DNA of 6,475 nucleotides, taken from assembly GCA_002413755.1 (NCBI GenBank), contig DHXQ01000007.1, forward strand, positions 21,361 through 27,835, written 5' to 3'. Shown piece after piece: positions 6,141-6,475 of this stretch (positions within the stretch are counted from its first letter, which is position 1; every line of letters starts with the position of its first letter). A program made the translations under genes and the position numbers. The DNA is from Candidatus Saccharibacteria bacterium UBA5152. Lineage in GTDB: Bacteria > Patescibacteriota > Saccharimonadia > Saccharimonadales > UBA4665. Under the pieces are notes generated by a model that saw only the letters and a list, made by a program, of their open reading frames with translations, was not told where the DNA came from and searched no databases.

Positions 6141-6215
6141 GGCGCGCTCGACCGGACTTGAACCGGCGATCTCCTCCGTGACAGGGAGGCGTGATAACCA
6201 CTTCACTACGAGCGC
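6140..6215 (-). tRNA. tRNA-Asp(GTC) with encoded CCA
   Basis: The minus strand folds into a complete 76-base cloverleaf. Acceptor stem GCGCTCG (6215-6209) pairs with CGAGCGC (6150-6144); the D stem is GTGA/TCAC with a GG-containing loop; anticodon stem CCTCC/GGAGG encloses CTGTCAC with anticodon GTC at 6182-6180; the variable loop is AGATC; the T arm is GCCGG-TTCAAGT-CCGGT with one G-U pair. Discriminator G (6143) and C38 are expected aspartate identity elements. CCA is encoded at 6142-6140. It reads GAC and, by wobble, GAT codons. It stands as a single-gene unit with its own promoter and terminator. Confidence 0.97.
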
Positions 6216-6235
6216 TTATCTATACAACAGGGGTA

Positions 6236-6264
6236 ATTTTAACAAAGAAAGGTCGATAAAGCAA
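6236..6264 (-). promoter_or_regulatory. Promoter of tRNA-Asp
   Basis: On the minus strand TTGCTT (6264-6259), 17 bases, then TAAAAT (6241-6236) preceded by TGT, which is an extended -10 element. Transcription would start near 6229, leaving about 14 bases of 5' leader for RNase P to remove. A second box, TATAGA at 6224-6219, is too close to the tRNA to serve. Confidence 0.65.
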
Positions 6265-6266
6265 CA

Positions 6267-6292
6267 CTGGCCGGGGCAACCCCACAACCCAG
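6267..6292 (-). terminator. Weak hairpin after the partial gene
   Basis: Directly after the stop codon of the right-hand gene, CTGG/CCAG (6292-6289 and 6270-6267) and an inner GGGG-TTG-CCCC form an imperfect hairpin with an internal loop. The following bases are TGTTGCTTTAT, not a clean T-run, so termination may be partial. It separates the partial gene from the tRNA promoter. Confidence 0.35.
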
Positions 6293-6475
6293 CTAGACGT
6301 GGATGAAGTGGTGGACCTTTTGCTGAGCCTCGAGAGGTGCGGTGTAGGTGGTGATCGGCTGCAGCTTGAAGGAAATGTGGGCGGCGTTGATCTTTTCGCC
6401 GCTGATGCCAAGGTTTTTGAGGATTTCCAGCGTGTAGCCAGTATCGACAATGCCAGAGATCTGGCCCGGCTGGAG
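6293..6475 (-). CDS. C-terminal 60 residues of an unidentified protein (5' end outside window)
   Basis: The frame is open from the right edge to TAG at 6295-6293 and encodes 60 residues that begin LQPGQISGIVDTGYTLEILK and end QQKVHHFIHV. The composition is that of a soluble globular protein with alternating strand and helix patterns; there is no membrane segment. I do not recognise the family. GIVDTGYTLEIL is a tempting motif but not enough to assign function. Codon use (many C-ending codons) matches the surrounding genes, which supports this frame over an overlapping longer frame in the same region. It is followed by the tRNA-Asp unit. Confidence 0.7.
   Translation of the reverse strand, partial: LQPGQISGIVDTGYTLEILKNLGISGEKINAAHISFKLQPITTYTAPLEAQQKVHHFIHV

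Noticed and set aside
6220..6450. A 76-codon Ser/Thr/Pro-rich frame on the minus strand overlapping the right-hand partial gene.
   Set aside because: Low-complexity composition typical of an out-of-frame shadow; it also covers the tRNA promoter. The alternative frame ending at 6293 has normal composition.
1..6475. CRISPR arrays, insertion sequences, phage genes, toxin-antitoxin or defence modules.
   Set aside because: No regularly spaced repeats, transposase or integrase motifs, terminal inverted repeats or paired small toxin/antitoxin frames were seen on either strand.

Overview
The window is bacterial DNA of moderate to high GC content. It carries a compact, mostly minus-strand set of housekeeping and transport genes with very short spacers. 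The mix is an AlkA-like base-excision glycosylase, a DHA2-type drug exporter, a Kup potassium transporter, a second divergent MFS permease and tRNA-Asp. Together with the overall feel of the proteins this reminds me of Candidatus Saccharibacteria (TM7/Patescibacteria), but that is an impression from sequence style only, not a database result. All complete genes end in TAA or TAG, and the standard code reads cleanly throughout.

Layout from left to right. Bases 1-26 hold a -10 box and a GGAGGT ribosome binding site facing left, so a minus-strand gene starts just outside the window. A DNA-3-methyladenine glycosylase-like gene (120-728, minus) lies 24 bases downstream of a DHA2 MFS efflux gene (753-2219, minus). 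A 140-base divergent intergenic region (2220-2359) carries a palindrome and a tandem 10-base repeat and separates the exporter from kup (2360-4306, plus). Past kup is a hairpin, then a 32-residue small ORF (4358-4456, minus) with a near-consensus sigma-70 promoter, overlapping palindromes and a ribosome binding site. Next comes a 399-residue MFS permease (4526-5725, minus). The stretch 5726-6139 holds no intact gene; it contains what looks like a small gene broken by one frameshift (5800-6058, minus). A 17-bp perfect hairpin terminator (6103-6140) abuts the encoded CCA of tRNA-Asp(GTC) (6140-6215, minus), which has its own promoter. The window ends in the last 60 codons of an unidentified minus-strand gene (6293-6475).

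The genes do not form an obvious pathway. Common themes are membrane transport (two MFS proteins, K+ uptake) and DNA repair. The most coherent unusual signal is architectural: all four main protein genes have a TAnnnT-like -10 box ending only 6 to 8 bases before the chosen start codon, which would give leaderless mRNAs. In contrast, the small ORF and the gene off the left edge have proper leaders with Shine-Dalgarno sites. I found no CRISPR array, insertion sequence, phage module or defence system, and I do not see a clearly new multi-gene system here.
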